Positions 7,349 to 16,068 are shown, numbered from the stretch's first letter. The stretch: DNA of 26,211 nt from an uncultured Phycisphaerales bacterium (GCA_903868035.1 CAIPTQ010000119.1:1-26211), one strand, 5' to 3'. Notes: a model not told the origin generated them from the letters alone. Made by a program: numbers and translations.

Positions 7349-8029
7349 TCACAGCCCCTTCGACCGCGGCGCGACAAACACATTGTCATGCCCCGGCACG
7401 ATCACATCCGCCACCTCAAACAACTCCACCATCGATTCCTTCGCCTTCTCCAAATCCCAGCAGTCCGGAAATACCTGCCCGGCGGAAAAATGTGCCGCCG
7501 TCGGCACCGCATCCCCCGCGATCACCGTCGTCAGCGCCGGCTCGGTCACGATCAGCCCGCACTGCCCCGGCGTATACCCCGGCAGCGGAAATAGCTGAAT
7601 CCCCTCCGCCAGATCATCAGGCGCGGGCCGGATTTTCTCCAGCAGCATCCGCTCCTTCTTCACCAGCGCGTCGAGTTCCCTCGCCCCCTGATGCGCCGCC
7701 TGCTCCTCGGCACGGTCCAGGGCTTCCCGCACCGCCTCGATTTCCGCCTCCTGCATCCACCACACGGCCTTGCCGAAACGCTCCAGCCCGCGCCGATGCA
7801 CCGGCCGCCAGTTGGTCAGAAACACATGCCCCACCTGGTCCGCCCCCAACCCCGCGCGTTCCTGCAAACGCCCCTCCAGAATGTCCCCCGGCAGCGACGG
7901 ATCGACCAGCACCGCCGCCGTCCCGGATTTCAGCAGCGTCGTCGTGGCGTGGCTGGTCCGCACCGGCACACGCTCGCCCCACAGCGGATTCTTCGACAAC
8001 GCGCCGATGCTGACGATGATCAGTTCCAT
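7349..8029 (-). CDS. MBL-fold protein with degenerate metal site
   Basis: The 226-residue protein has the metallo-beta-lactamase fold signature (VLVDPSLPGDILEGRL, then FLTNWRPVHRRGLERF, LPGYTPGQCGLI, VIAGDAVPT, VIVPGHDNVF). The usual T-HxHxDH metal motif is TNWRPVH here, keeping only the last His (78). The PGHT-type ligand is Tyr152. The GD aspartate (173) and the final GHD histidine (214) remain. Catalysis by a normal dizinc site is therefore unlikely; a binding, sensory or single-metal role is possible. The sequence is otherwise intact and full length, with no sign of decay. No ribosome site is visible before ATG 8029, and the leader is a long repeat hairpin. Confidence 0.8.
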   Translation of the reverse strand: MELIIVSIGALSKNPLWGERVPVRTSHATTTLLKSGTAAVLVDPSLPGDILEGRLQERAGLGADQVGHVFLTNWRPVHRRGLERFGKAVWWMQEAEIEAVREALDRAEEQAAHQGARELDALVKKERMLLEKIRPAPDDLAEGIQLFPLPGYTPGQCGLIVTEPALTTVIAGDAVPTAAHFSAGQVFPDCWDLEKAKESMVELFEVADVIVPGHDNVFVAPRSKGL

Positions 8030-8037
8030 GGGTCAGG

Positions 8038-8109
8038 AGTGGCCAGTGGCCAGGGATCAGTGGTCAGAGCCGTTTCCGCCTGACCACTGGCCACTGGCCA
8101 CTGACCACT
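8038..8109. repeat. Large inverted repeat built of heptamers
   Basis: The left arm (8038-8067) and right arm (8080-8109) are each 30 nt and made of AGTGGCC/AGTGGTC-type 7-base units. They are complementary with only a few mismatches around a 12-nt loop (8068-8079). The element fills the gap between the SH3 gene stop (8115) and the MBL start (8029), so an RNA crossing it would fold into a long hairpin 8 nt before the MBL ATG. It shares its unit with the repeat inside carA. Confidence 0.85.
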
Positions 8110-8114
8110 CATCC

Positions 8115-9575
8115 TTACTTGGGCTGCGGCATCAGCGTGGCGTTGTTCACCTGGATCACCATGATGTCCGAGTTTTCCATCCGCTTGCTCATGCCCCGCA
8201 CGCCGATGTACTTGCCGACCAGGGAGCCAATGTCCACCGACGCCGTCGCCGGATCGACATAGGCCACCACCCGGGCGGTCTGCGGATTCACCAACGCATA
8301 CTTGCCCGTCACCACCGTCGAGGTTTGCAGCACGCCCTCGGCGGCATACGGGCCGGCCTCCCGCGCCGCGGCAATCGCCCGTTCGGCGGCGGCGAATTGC
8401 TCGCGCAGGGCGTCGGTCTGCTGCTTGGTCGCATCGTTGGCCGCCGCCTGCTCCACGATCAACCGCTGCACGGTGATCGTCCGCTCGATGGCCGCGATGG
8501 TCGCCTGCGTGCCGGCCTTGACCGACGGCGAAAGGTTCTCCAGCGTCAGGAGGTCCTGGAATTCCTTGAGCAGCCCCTCGACTTTCTGGTCGGCGACGGG
8601 TTTCTTCGCCTCCGCCTGATACCGCGCGTTGACGTCCCGGAACTTCGCCGTCGCCGTCTCCGAGAAGGTCACCCGCGGCTCCACCGGGGGCAACGGCGGG
8701 GGCGCCGCGCCGCCGCCGGCAACCGTCGTCCCACCACCGGCGGGATTCGTCGCCGGCAAGGTCGCCGTCGGCACCACCACCACCGGCACGCTCACTACCG
8801 CCGTCGGCAGCGTCGTCGGCGCTTCCACCGTGATCCCGCTGGGCCCCGTCACCCCCGCCGGCAGCTTCAATTGCGCCACCTTGTAATCCGTGCCCGGCGC
8901 CGCCTTCCCAACATACATCGCACTGACATAAAAATACGCCTTCTCCGGCGGGGCGATCTCGTAATATTTATCGGTCGAACCCAACACCTTCACCTTCGTC
9001 CCCTTCCGCAGCGACGGCGGCAAAATCGCATACGGATCCGCCTTGTAACTGGCCGAGCCCGCATGTACGTTCACGTAATCCCCCGTCAGCGTCCCCGTCG
9101 CGCCGCCAGCATCCAGCGCCACGTACTGCTTGTCCAGCATGCAGAACGCCCCATTGGGCGGCAGAATCTGATACCACCCCTTGTTCTGCCCCACCACGTA
9201 CACCAGGTCGCCTTTGACGAGCTGCCCGATTTCATAATTCTTCTGATCCGGGCCGGATCGGATGTACACCTTGTCGCCCGTGATCGCCCCGACGAACGGC
9301 TGCGTTACGGCGGCCACCGTCGGCAATGTCGCCGCGCCGGCCGCCGGCGCAGTCGCCGGGGTCGGGGTCGTCATGGTTCCCGGCAGGATGCGAACCATCG
9401 GCACCTCGGCGGGAGCCGTGGCCGGTGCCGTGGCGGGCGTACCCGGGAGAATCAACGACGGCATCGTCGCCGCGGTTTGCGTCCATGCCGGCGAAACCCA
9501 GACCGCCGCCGCCAGCACGGCGGCAACTAGAATCTTCGGGGAGTGCAGATAGGGTCGTGAAGGACGTAGGGACAT
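8115..9575 (-). CDS. Secreted protein with two bacterial SH3 domains
   Basis: The 486-residue protein has an N-terminal signal peptide (core ILVAAVLAAAVWVSPAWTQ) and an Ala/Thr/Pro-rich linker. Two SH3b-like domains follow at about 95-155 (VYIRSGPD...GDLVYVVGQNKGWYQI) and 160-223 (DYVNVHAGS...GTKVKVLGSTDKYYEI). A second low-complexity Pro/Thr linker leads to an Ala/Glu-rich helical region (~300-410) and a C-terminal beta-rich segment (YALVNPQTARVVAYVDPA). SH3b domains often bind cell-wall peptides, and an envelope role is inferred. ATG 9575 has AAGGAG 6 nt upstream; the in-frame ATG at 9581 would overlap that site, so it was rejected. Confidence 0.82.
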   Translation of the reverse strand: MSLRPSRPYLHSPKILVAAVLAAAVWVSPAWTQTAATMPSLILPGTPATAPATAPAEVPMVRILPGTMTTPTPATAPAAGAATLPTVAAVTQPFVGAITGDKVYIRSGPDQKNYEIGQLVKGDLVYVVGQNKGWYQILPPNGAFCMLDKQYVALDAGGATGTLTGDYVNVHAGSASYKADPYAILPPSLRKGTKVKVLGSTDKYYEIAPPEKAYFYVSAMYVGKAAPGTDYKVAQLKLPAGVTGPSGITVEAPTTLPTAVVSVPVVVVPTATLPATNPAGGGTTVAGGGAAPPPLPPVEPRVTFSETATAKFRDVNARYQAEAKKPVADQKVEGLLKEFQDLLTLENLSPSVKAGTQATIAAIERTITVQRLIVEQAAANDATKQQTDALREQFAAAERAIAAAREAGPYAAEGVLQTSTVVTGKYALVNPQTARVVAYVDPATASVDIGSLVGKYIGVRGMSKRMENSDIMVIQVNNATLMPQPK

Positions 9576-9623
9576 CGCCATCTCCTTATGACAAGCCCGG
9601 ACCGGGCGGAGGGTAACTGGGGG

Positions 9624-9652
9624 AGCGTATCATCCGATAAAAACAGCGTCAA
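9624..9652 (-). promoter_or_regulatory. Candidate promoter of the SH3 protein gene
   Basis: The minus strand has TTGACG (9647-9652) and TACGCT (9624-9629) separated by 17 bases, about 50 nt before ATG 9575. Good -35, weak -10. Confidence 0.4.
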
Positions 9653-9822
9653 GAAACCCGCCCCTGCGGTTTTGACCCGGAAACCCGCCGCGCGCACCCG
9701 CAGCACCGTGATTTCCCACTTGGCTTCATCGGCCAGCAACGCCTAAAAGGTCCAATAATACACGTGTACGCAAAGTTCCATGCATCAACGACCAATACAC
9801 AATAATGCGAATTTCGCCCCCC

Positions 9823-9880
9823 GTCCTTGTTCCTTGGTCCTTGGCCATTGTTCATTTTTCCTGGCCCCTGGCTCCATTTT
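9823..9880. repeat. Degenerate heptamer tandem repeat upstream of tRNA-Pro
   Basis: The segment reads as 7-base units GTCCTTG, TTCCTTG, GTCCTTG, GCCATTG, TTCATTT, TTCCTGG, CCCCTGG. It ends about 20 nt before the -10 box of the tRNA gene. No coding role is seen. The rest of the 9576-9919 gap holds the SH3 promoter, two copies of GAAACCCGCC (from 9653 and 9679), and nothing else I can assign. Confidence 0.7.
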
Positions 9881-9900
9881 CCACGCTTCGCGGATCGTGC

Positions 9901-9906
9901 TATAGT
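9901..9906 (+). promoter_or_regulatory. -10 box of tRNA-Pro
   Basis: TATAGT lies 13 nt before the tRNA 5' end, so transcription starts about 6 nt upstream of the mature tRNA. TTTCCA 17 nt upstream is a weak -35. Confidence 0.45.
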
Positions 9907-9919
9907 GTCACTCCCGCCG

Positions 9920-9994
9920 CGGGGCGTAGCTCAGCCTGGTTAGAGCGCCTGGTTTGGGACCAGGAAGTCGGAGGTTCGAATCCTCTCGCCCCGA
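9920..9994 (+). tRNA. tRNA-Pro (anticodon TGG)
   Basis: The acceptor arms CGGGGCG and CGCCCCG pair perfectly over 7 bp, with discriminator A. The D arm is GCTC-AGCCTGGTTA-GAGC, the anticodon stem CCTGG/CCAGG holds the loop with TGG, and the T arm is GGAGG-TTCGAAT-CCTCT. The first base is C, as is typical of bacterial tRNA-Pro. CCA is not encoded. It reads CCN proline codons, which are used very heavily by the next gene. Confidence 0.97.
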
Positions 9995-10008
9995 ATGGGT
10001 GAATCAAC

Positions 10009-10028
10009 GACCGTCCGAGAGGACAGTC
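10009..10028 (+). terminator. Hairpin after tRNA-Pro
   Basis: GACCGTCC-GAGA-GGACAGTC forms an 8-position stem with one mismatch and a GAGA tetraloop, 14 nt after the tRNA. The T-run after it is poor (TGTGTTT), so read-through into the gene at 10119 is possible. Confidence 0.35.
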
Positions 10029-10118
10029 GCTGTGTTTCCAGAAAGCTTTTTTCAGAAAACCTATGGAAGGGTTGAACGGCGCGTTATCATGCCCCATCAG
10101 ACGGTTGGAGGATTTTTC

Positions 10119-12836
10119 ATGGCAAAACGCATCATCACTCTCTGCACCGGCGTCCTGTTTCTCCTCCTCTCCACCCCCGCCTTCGCCCAGGCCCGGCCCG
10201 CCACCATCCAACTCACCATCTATGACGAAACCAACCACCCCCTCCCCAACGTCAAGATCGCCCCCAACCCCATCTCCGCCGACACACCCGCCACCACCAC
10301 GGACGCCTCCGGCCACGCCACCTTCACCATCCCCTTCGACAACTTCAACCTCGCCTACCGCTCCTTCTCCATCACCCGCGAAGGTGCCGCCCCCTACCAC
10401 GTCTTTTTCTCCCTCTGGGAAGGTGCCGCCCTCGAGCATGCCTACTCCCTGCATCCCCCGCACACCACGATTCTGCACCTCCGCGGCCCCAAGGGCGAAA
10501 TCATCCCCGACCAATCCCTCTTCCTGGAGCAATCCGTCTCTCCTGTCTCCCTCCCACATGATCCCCTCTTCACCCAGGACGCCACCTACTGGGGCTCCAC
10601 GCTCGCTTTCGATCATCACGGCGATTTCTCCTGGACCCACTCCCCCTTCGCCTCCGCGCTCCACATCACCGTCGGCAACACCCTCCGCGAGGACGGCCAC
10701 CTGCTGGCCTCGCTCTCATCCAAGGACGTCCCCGAACTCACCATCACCCTCTCCGAACAAGCCTTCGCCAGAGTCTCCCCCACACGCATTCTCCAGGGCA
10801 AACTCCTCCATGCCGACGGCACCCCCGCCACCGACTGGTATCTCGCCTCCCGCATCCAGCGCCACACCGGCGGCGGTTTCTCCGGAGGCATTGTCCAAAT
10901 GATTGACTCCTACAAAGCCGACACCATCGACCACCCCGCCGCCGACGGCACATTCTCGATTACCAACCCCGGCAGCTACTTCGGCCTCATCTCCCCCGAG
11001 GGCTTCCCCTTCCTCTACACCCTCTCTCCGGAAGACTGGCCCGATTCCCCCCATCATCTCAATTTCACCGTCCCCGAAATCCGCCGCGCCGCCAAAATTC
11101 AATTCCTCGACCTCTCTGGCAAACCCGCCCCTGCCGTTCCCATCCGCCCCACTTGGATGATCTCCGGCAGCTTCCAGTGGACCCTCGACCAAACATCCGT
11201 CAATGGCAACGGCGTCCCAAGTGCCGAACCTTGGCACGCCCTCACCGATGACAACGGCTTCCTCACCCTCCCCACCTCCTGGGGCGCACTGGTCCACAAC
11301 TACCAAGTCGGCAAAGCCCTGCCCGACGGCACCTCCTTCACCGCCGAGTACTACAATGCTATCTTCTCCGATGAAACTCGCATCACCCTCAAACCCTGGC
11401 CCGGCAAAGGCCCCGGCGAAACCCCTCCCACCCCGCCTGTCATGTCCCACGTCATCCTCAACTGCGTCGATCAAAACGGCAAGCCCGCCAACGACGTCCA
11501 AGTCGAATCCTTCTACGCCCCCGAAGCCGGCGGCTTCTCCGAAGGTGCCCATAACCGCGACTCCGCCGGCCTCCACTTCTTCGTCCGCCAATCCGACCGC
11601 ACCGCCAAACTCAAAACCGTCACCGGCATCTACCAACCCGTCGAACAAATCCTCAACCTCACCGGCGCGCCCCGCCAGGAACTACGCGTCACCCTCCAGC
11701 GCAATCCCCCGCTCTCCGGCCGCGTCCTCAATACCGCCGGCCAACCGCTCCCCGGCGCACAAATCGCCCTCTCCCTCAACGGCAAAATCACCGGCGGCCT
11801 CGGCGAAATGCGCCTCTACGCCACTGCCGACGACCAGGGCAACTTCCAGTTCCCCGGCGCGCCTGCCGCCGGCAGCGCCCTCGCCTACCACACCAATCCC
11901 ATAACCGGCGACTTCGGCGATTACGACACCGAAAGCGCCAGACTCCCGTTCGATGCCGCCACCCGCACGCTCGAATTCCGCCTCATCCCCACCACCTCGC
12001 TCACCCTCATCCTCCCTCCCCACTACCCGCCCTTACCCACCAACCGATCCCTCACCTTCCACTCCCTCGCCGACGCCAGCGGCACCTACGACTCCTTCGC
12101 CAACGCCCTCCACATGCAAGTCAAGCCCGGCACCTACCGCCTGGACCCCAAGGAACTCCCCGCCTTCGCCGATAGCGCCGACCTCTCCCTCACCGTCAAA
12201 CCCAACCAGGAAAACACCGTCGATTTCCGCAACCGCCCCCTCGCCCCCTGGGCCGCCGCACCTCTCATCACCACCGCCTTGCGCATCACCGAGAGCGGCA
12301 AACCCTTCAGCGGTGCCGAAGTCGCCATCTTCGCCGACCCCGTCCCCGACACCGATACCGAAGCGCTCCCCACCGCCCTCGCCTTCGACCTTTCCGACGC
12401 CAACGGCATCGTCCACTTCTCCGCCCGCGAAGGCCAACCCTGCGTCGCCATCGCCCGCCTCCGCGGCCGCTTCCTCGCCTACCAACAATTCTCCCCCGCG
12501 CGCAACCCCGCACCCCTCGAACTCCCACTCCAACCCACCCGCACCCTCACCATTCCCCCGCGCCCCCCCTCTGACAAGTCCGCCCAGCTTTCCCTCGAAA
12601 ACCTCTCCAGCCTCGAACGCCGCGCCCTCACCCGCGCCCTCAACATCGACCACCTCTGGAACGCCGGCCCCGGCGGCACATCTTCCGCCACCCTCCACTT
12701 CACCTCCACTCCCACCGCCCAAACCTTCGACTCCCTCCCCCCAGGCCTCGCGATCACCATCCGCCCCGACCGCTCCCCACCCTTCCGCCTCACCATTCCC
12801 GCCGGCACCACCCCCCTTGACATCACCCCCCCATAA
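10119..12836 (+). CDS. Secreted protein with carboxypeptidase-regulatory-like domains
   Basis: The 905-residue protein has a clear signal peptide (KRIITLCTGVLFLLLSTPAFAQ). It then has several Ig-like or transthyretin-like modules, for example PATIQLTIYDETNHPLPNVKI with TDASGHATFTIPF near residues 26-75, and LSGRVLNTAGQPLPGAQIAL at about 530-550. These resemble carboxypeptidase regulatory-like domains, which are found in envelope proteins and carbohydrate-handling proteins; no catalytic motif is seen. ATG 10119 has GGAGGA 6-7 nt upstream. An in-frame upstream start at 9954 lies inside the tRNA and was rejected. The coding strand is strikingly C-rich, with very many Pro, Thr and Ala codons ending in C. 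The exact function is unknown. Confidence 0.82.
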   Translation: MAKRIITLCTGVLFLLLSTPAFAQARPATIQLTIYDETNHPLPNVKIAPNPISADTPATTTDASGHATFTIPFDNFNLAYRSFSITREGAAPYHVFFSLWEGAALEHAYSLHPPHTTILHLRGPKGEIIPDQSLFLEQSVSPVSLPHDPLFTQDATYWGSTLAFDHHGDFSWTHSPFASALHITVGNTLREDGHLLASLSSKDVPELTITLSEQAFARVSPTRILQGKLLHADGTPATDWYLASRIQRHTGGGFSGGIVQMIDSYKADTIDHPAADGTFSITNPGSYFGLISPEGFPFLYTLSPEDWPDSPHHLNFTVPEIRRAAKIQFLDLSGKPAPAVPIRPTWMISGSFQWTLDQTSVNGNGVPSAEPWHALTDDNGFLTLPTSWGALVHNYQVGKALPDGTSFTAEYYNAIFSDETRITLKPWPGKGPGETPPTPPVMSHVILNCVDQNGKPANDVQVESFYAPEAGGFSEGAHNRDSAGLHFFVRQSDRTAKLKTVTGIYQPVEQILNLTGAPRQELRVTLQRNPPLSGRVLNTAGQPLPGAQIALSLNGKITGGLGEMRLYATADDQGNFQFPGAPAAGSALAYHTNPITGDFGDYDTESARLPFDAATRTLEFRLIPTTSLTLILPPHYPPLPTNRSLTFHSLADASGTYDSFANALHMQVKPGTYRLDPKELPAFADSADLSLTVKPNQENTVDFRNRPLAPWAAAPLITTALRITESGKPFSGAEVAIFADPVPDTDTEALPTALAFDLSDANGIVHFSAREGQPCVAIARLRGRFLAYQQFSPARNPAPLELPLQPTRTLTIPPRPPSDKSAQLSLENLSSLERRALTRALNIDHLWNAGPGGTSSATLHFTSTPTAQTFDSLPPGLAITIRPDRSPPFRLTIPAGTTPLDITPP

Positions 12837-12851
12837 ACCCAAAGCACACCC

Positions 12852-15392
12852 CTATTTCAGCGTGAAGTGCAATGCCGCCGGTTTATGTGCGGTCAGCGTG
12901 ATGGGGCGGACCAGCGGTGCCTGGGCGCTCGGGGGCAGATGGAGCGAAATGGTTTGGTCGATGCTGCTGGTGAGTTCGACGTCGATGGCGGTGCGGGACC
13001 ATTTCAGGGAATTGACCGTGATCTGGCCCCCGCCGGTTTCCGGCTGCGCGCTGCGGGCCGCCAAGCCGCGAATCTCGCCGGCCGGCAGCCCCGGCGGCAA
13101 CGCCGGCAGCAGGTCGATGCGCCCGGGCCGGGAATCCAGCAAGGCGGCGTTGAGCATTTCCGGCAAAGCCCCGGCGGCATCCGCGACGAACGTCTTGCCG
13201 TCCTCATAGCGCTGCGTCATCATCGACGGATACGTGTTGCGGGCGGCGATCCGCGTGAGAATCTCGCCCACCTGGACCCCGTCGCCGAAGCGCGCGGCAC
13301 ACAGGCCCATCTGCAGGCGGTCCTGGATGGGCTGGGGATTGGTGTCATTGGCGCTGGTCAGCGGGCGAAACCACTGGTTCAGGCGGGTCTCATACGCCGC
13401 GCGGGCGGCTTGCCAGAGTTCGGGCGTGGTTTGCGGGTCGAGCTGGCGGCCGGGGTATACGCCGTAGAGGTGCGGGATGTGGCGCTGGTTGGCCTTGTTC
13501 ATCACGCCCGGGAGGGCCCATTCCTGGAGTTCGCCGCTGGGGGCGATGAGCAGCGTGGGCATGCGTGGGAGCATGACCTGCCAGCGGGCCACGGACTCGG
13601 GTTCGATGTGCAGATCGCGGCAGGCGGCGCTCAGGTTGGTCAGCAGCTCCGTGGCGGCCATGATGTCCAGCGCGGCGTTGTCCCCGGCGGCATTGTCGGT
13701 CGAGTAGGACGGGCTGAAGCGGTACTTGCCGGTGGCATCGACGAAGAGGAAATCCTCATAGAAGGTGGCGACCTGCCGCATAAAGGGAACCGCCGTCTGG
13801 GCGAGGAACTGGCGGTCGCCGGTGAAGAGGTAGTAGTCGTAATACCAGTGGGCCAGAAGGGCGCCGCCGGCGGTCCAGCAGAGGCCGCCGGGCTGGCGGT
13901 CGGACCACAAAAGCATTTTGCCCGAGGCGGACTGGTGCAGGGGCACGAGGATGCCGCGGGCGTTGAAGAGGTTCTTGGCGTTGAGCTGCCAGTCGGCAAG
14001 ATTGTCATCGGCGAAGTGGAAGGTGCTGGTGAGCAGTTCGGGCATATTGCCCGAGAGCGTGGACGCCAGTGCCAGGTGGAAGGACGAATTAAAGCCGTAG
14101 TCGCCGGCGAGGGAGGCGGGCGGCGCCCAGGAGGCGGCCCAGAGGCCCTGGAGGTTGGGCGGGCGCGTGCCGGTGGCGCAGAGCAGTTCATAGCGCGCGC
14201 CATCGTAGAGTTTTTCGAGCAGCGCCGGGGGCAGCGTGAGTTTTTTGCCGTTGGCGCGGGCGAGGAGGGCGTCGGTGGTGCGTTTACGGTCGGCGCCGGC
14301 GGCCAAATCCAGCCCGACGCGGTTGAAGAGTTCCCCGTGGATTTTGACATGGGCCGCCAGGAGCTGGTCGTAGCGCGGGGCGATTTCATCGAGCGACTGG
14401 CGCAACTGACGGTCGGAATTGGAGGTGATCTCGCCGAAGGGCTCCAGGCGCAGGAACACGAGAATGCCCGCGGCGTCCTTGACGCTGATGTGGCCCTCCG
14501 CGGTATCGGCTGTGCCGCCGTCGGCGATGATGCGGACCGCCGCGTCGTAGCCGGCGCCCTGCCCTTCGCGGTATTGGCTGTGGAGCGTGATGCCGCTGGC
14601 GTCCACGTCGGCGCTGGCCTGGATCAGGGTGTTGGCCGCGCCGTCCGCAGGGGCGGCGGCGGGGTTGTTGAGCTGGAAGGTGCGGACCGGAATGCCGGGG
14701 ATCGGCGGTATCCACAGCTCGCAGGAGATTTTCGGCGGCTTGCCGGCGGGGGCTGTATTGGCCGGCGTGGCATCGGGGCCGATCCAGAGCACCGCCAGAT
14801 TGTCGGCACGGGAGATGAACAGCTTGCGGATATAGCTGCCGGCGTCATCGGCCCAGCGGATGGCGACTTCGCCGGTCGAGAAGTCCTCGGTGCGCAGATA
14901 GTCCCGGGGCGTGCCGGCGGCGGGCATCTTGAGTTTGAATTCAAACGCGGGGAGGAAGGGGTCGGCATACATCAGGCCGGGATAACCCTGCTGCTGGGCG
15001 GCGGCGTAAGTGGCGGTGAACGCCGGGCCGTAGCCGCGCGTGCGGATGAGCTGGCGGAGTTGGGCCAGCGCGTCGCCGAGTTTCGGAACCACTTCGCGGG
15101 TGCCCACCGGCAGGAACAGGCGGCTGTGGGAGAAAAATAGCGTGTCCTCCTGCGGACGCGGCGGCGTGGCGGCGGTGTTGGCCCCCATGACCATGGCGCC
15201 CATCGTGCCGTTGCCGGTGATAAAGGCGCCGGGCCAGTCGCGGGCGAAGGAGGTCGAGGCCGCGCCGTGGTCGGGGATGAGTGCGGCGGGCGGTGCCGGG
15301 GGCATGGCAGGCGGGAATGAGGTATTCGCAGCGCGGGCGCCCAACGTCATGGTGGCCAGGAGCAGTGCGAGCAAATATGGATGACGCCGCAT
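12852..15392 (-). CDS. GH95-like glycoside hydrolase (alpha-L-fucosidase family fold)
   Basis: The 846-residue protein has a signal peptide (RRHPYLLALLLATMTLGARAA). Its order of motifs is that of GH95: an N-terminal FARDWPGAFITGNGTMGAMVMG and QEDTLFFS, then an (alpha/alpha)6 domain with TRPPNLQGLWAASW (~410-425), YGFNSSFHLALAS (~432-444), LCWTAGGALLAHWYYDYYLFTGD, and RHIPHLYGVYPGRQLD. GH95 enzymes release fucose or galactose from glycans. Two positions usually Asn and Glu in the active site appear changed (NxN reads NSS, SPEN reads STDN), so substrate or activity may differ. ATG 15392 was chosen for the signal peptide; an upstream in-frame start at 15458 gives no signal. The gene is convergent with the preceding gene, only 15 nt apart. 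Confidence 0.78.
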   Translation of the reverse strand: MRRHPYLLALLLATMTLGARAANTSFPPAMPPAPPAALIPDHGAASTSFARDWPGAFITGNGTMGAMVMGANTAATPPRPQEDTLFFSHSRLFLPVGTREVVPKLGDALAQLRQLIRTRGYGPAFTATYAAAQQQGYPGLMYADPFLPAFEFKLKMPAAGTPRDYLRTEDFSTGEVAIRWADDAGSYIRKLFISRADNLAVLWIGPDATPANTAPAGKPPKISCELWIPPIPGIPVRTFQLNNPAAAPADGAANTLIQASADVDASGITLHSQYREGQGAGYDAAVRIIADGGTADTAEGHISVKDAAGILVFLRLEPFGEITSNSDRQLRQSLDEIAPRYDQLLAAHVKIHGELFNRVGLDLAAGADRKRTTDALLARANGKKLTLPPALLEKLYDGARYELLCATGTRPPNLQGLWAASWAPPASLAGDYGFNSSFHLALASTLSGNMPELLTSTFHFADDNLADWQLNAKNLFNARGILVPLHQSASGKMLLWSDRQPGGLCWTAGGALLAHWYYDYYLFTGDRQFLAQTAVPFMRQVATFYEDFLFVDATGKYRFSPSYSTDNAAGDNAALDIMAATELLTNLSAACRDLHIEPESVARWQVMLPRMPTLLIAPSGELQEWALPGVMNKANQRHIPHLYGVYPGRQLDPQTTPELWQAARAAYETRLNQWFRPLTSANDTNPQPIQDRLQMGLCAARFGDGVQVGEILTRIAARNTYPSMMTQRYEDGKTFVADAAGALPEMLNAALLDSRPGRIDLLPALPPGLPAGEIRGLAARSAQPETGGGQITVNSLKWSRTAIDVELTSSIDQTISLHLPPSAQAPLVRPITLTAHKPAALHFTLK

Positions 15393-15507
15393 GTTTTTAT
15401 TCTCGGCGAAGCACGAAACGCCACTATGGCGGTTTGTAAAATCGCTCCGATAGGGCAACGGACAGTGCTGGAAGGTATTGCGGTGGGACGGGTGCGAACT
15501 TGCGGAT

Positions 15508-16011
15508 TTACTTGGGCCATTCCGCCAGCGGCGTGAACTTGCTCAGGTCTTCCACGGGGCCCGAGCCATAGCCGCTCACGCCCACGGTCCCGGGGTTGCG
15601 GACGACAATCACCGGCGGCCTGACCGGCGGCATCGGCGGCATGGGCGGGGGATCCAGGCGGACCAGCTCCCAGTGGCCGTCGGAGACCAGCACCCGGCGC
15701 ATCGTGGTGACCCAGTGGCCGGGGATCACAATCTGGCGCCAGACCTGCTCATAACGGCCGGGCGCGATCTCCCTCCATTCGGAGACCATCTGCACCGCCT
15801 CGGGAACCCAACTGCGCTCGGTGATGTTCTGATAAACCGGAGCCACCCAGATGCACGTCCAACCCGGCGGCGGCATGGGTCGCGGACTGGGAATCGGAAG
15901 CGGAACCATGCCCCTGCCCCCCCCGCCCGCTTCCTGCGCCAGGACGGCCGGCGCGAATATGCCGGCGCCGAAAACCAACAAGGCACACGTGAATAAACGG
16001 GCGAATGTCAT
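15508..16011 (-). CDS. Small exported hypothetical protein
   Basis: The 167-residue protein has a signal peptide (FTCALLVFGAGIFAPAVLAQ), then a short Gly/Pro linker and a compact domain rich in Trp and Tyr: CIWVAPVYQNITERSWVPE, ERYEQVW-like GRYEQVWRQIVIPGHWVTTMRRVLVSDGHWE. This W-x-P and P-G-H-W pattern recurs in uncharacterised exported proteins; no function is known to me. The ribosome site GGGAGGTGA is near perfect and 4-5 nt before ATG 16011. A promoter lies just upstream at 16040-16068. The C-terminal part is Pro-rich. Confidence 0.75.
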   Translation of the reverse strand: MTFARLFTCALLVFGAGIFAPAVLAQEAGGGGRGMVPLPIPSPRPMPPPGWTCIWVAPVYQNITERSWVPEAVQMVSEWREIAPGRYEQVWRQIVIPGHWVTTMRRVLVSDGHWELVRLDPPPMPPMPPVRPPVIVVRNPGTVGVSGYGSGPVEDLSKFTPLAEWPK

Positions 16012-16039
16012 CGGTCACCTCCCTGATTGACGCATAGAT

Positions 16040-16068
16040 AGTATAACATGCGTCGGGTGTGGGTAAAA
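16040..16068 (-). promoter_or_regulatory. Promoter of the small exported protein
   Basis: On the minus strand TATACT (16040-16045) lies 17 bases after TTTTAC (16063-16068). The predicted leader is about 23 nt and holds the strong GGAGGTGA ribosome site. The -10 is good and the -35 poor. Confidence 0.45.

Noticed and set aside
9954..10118. Upstream extension of the 905-residue gene
   Set aside because: The extension begins inside the tRNA-Pro gene. ATG 10119 has a strong ribosome site and a proper signal peptide.
12033..15140. Long frames antisense to the C-rich gene (12033-12842, minus) and to the GH95 gene (12867-15140, plus)
   Set aside because: Both are Gly/Glu or Gly/Ala/Val-rich translations forced by codon bias opposite well-supported genes.
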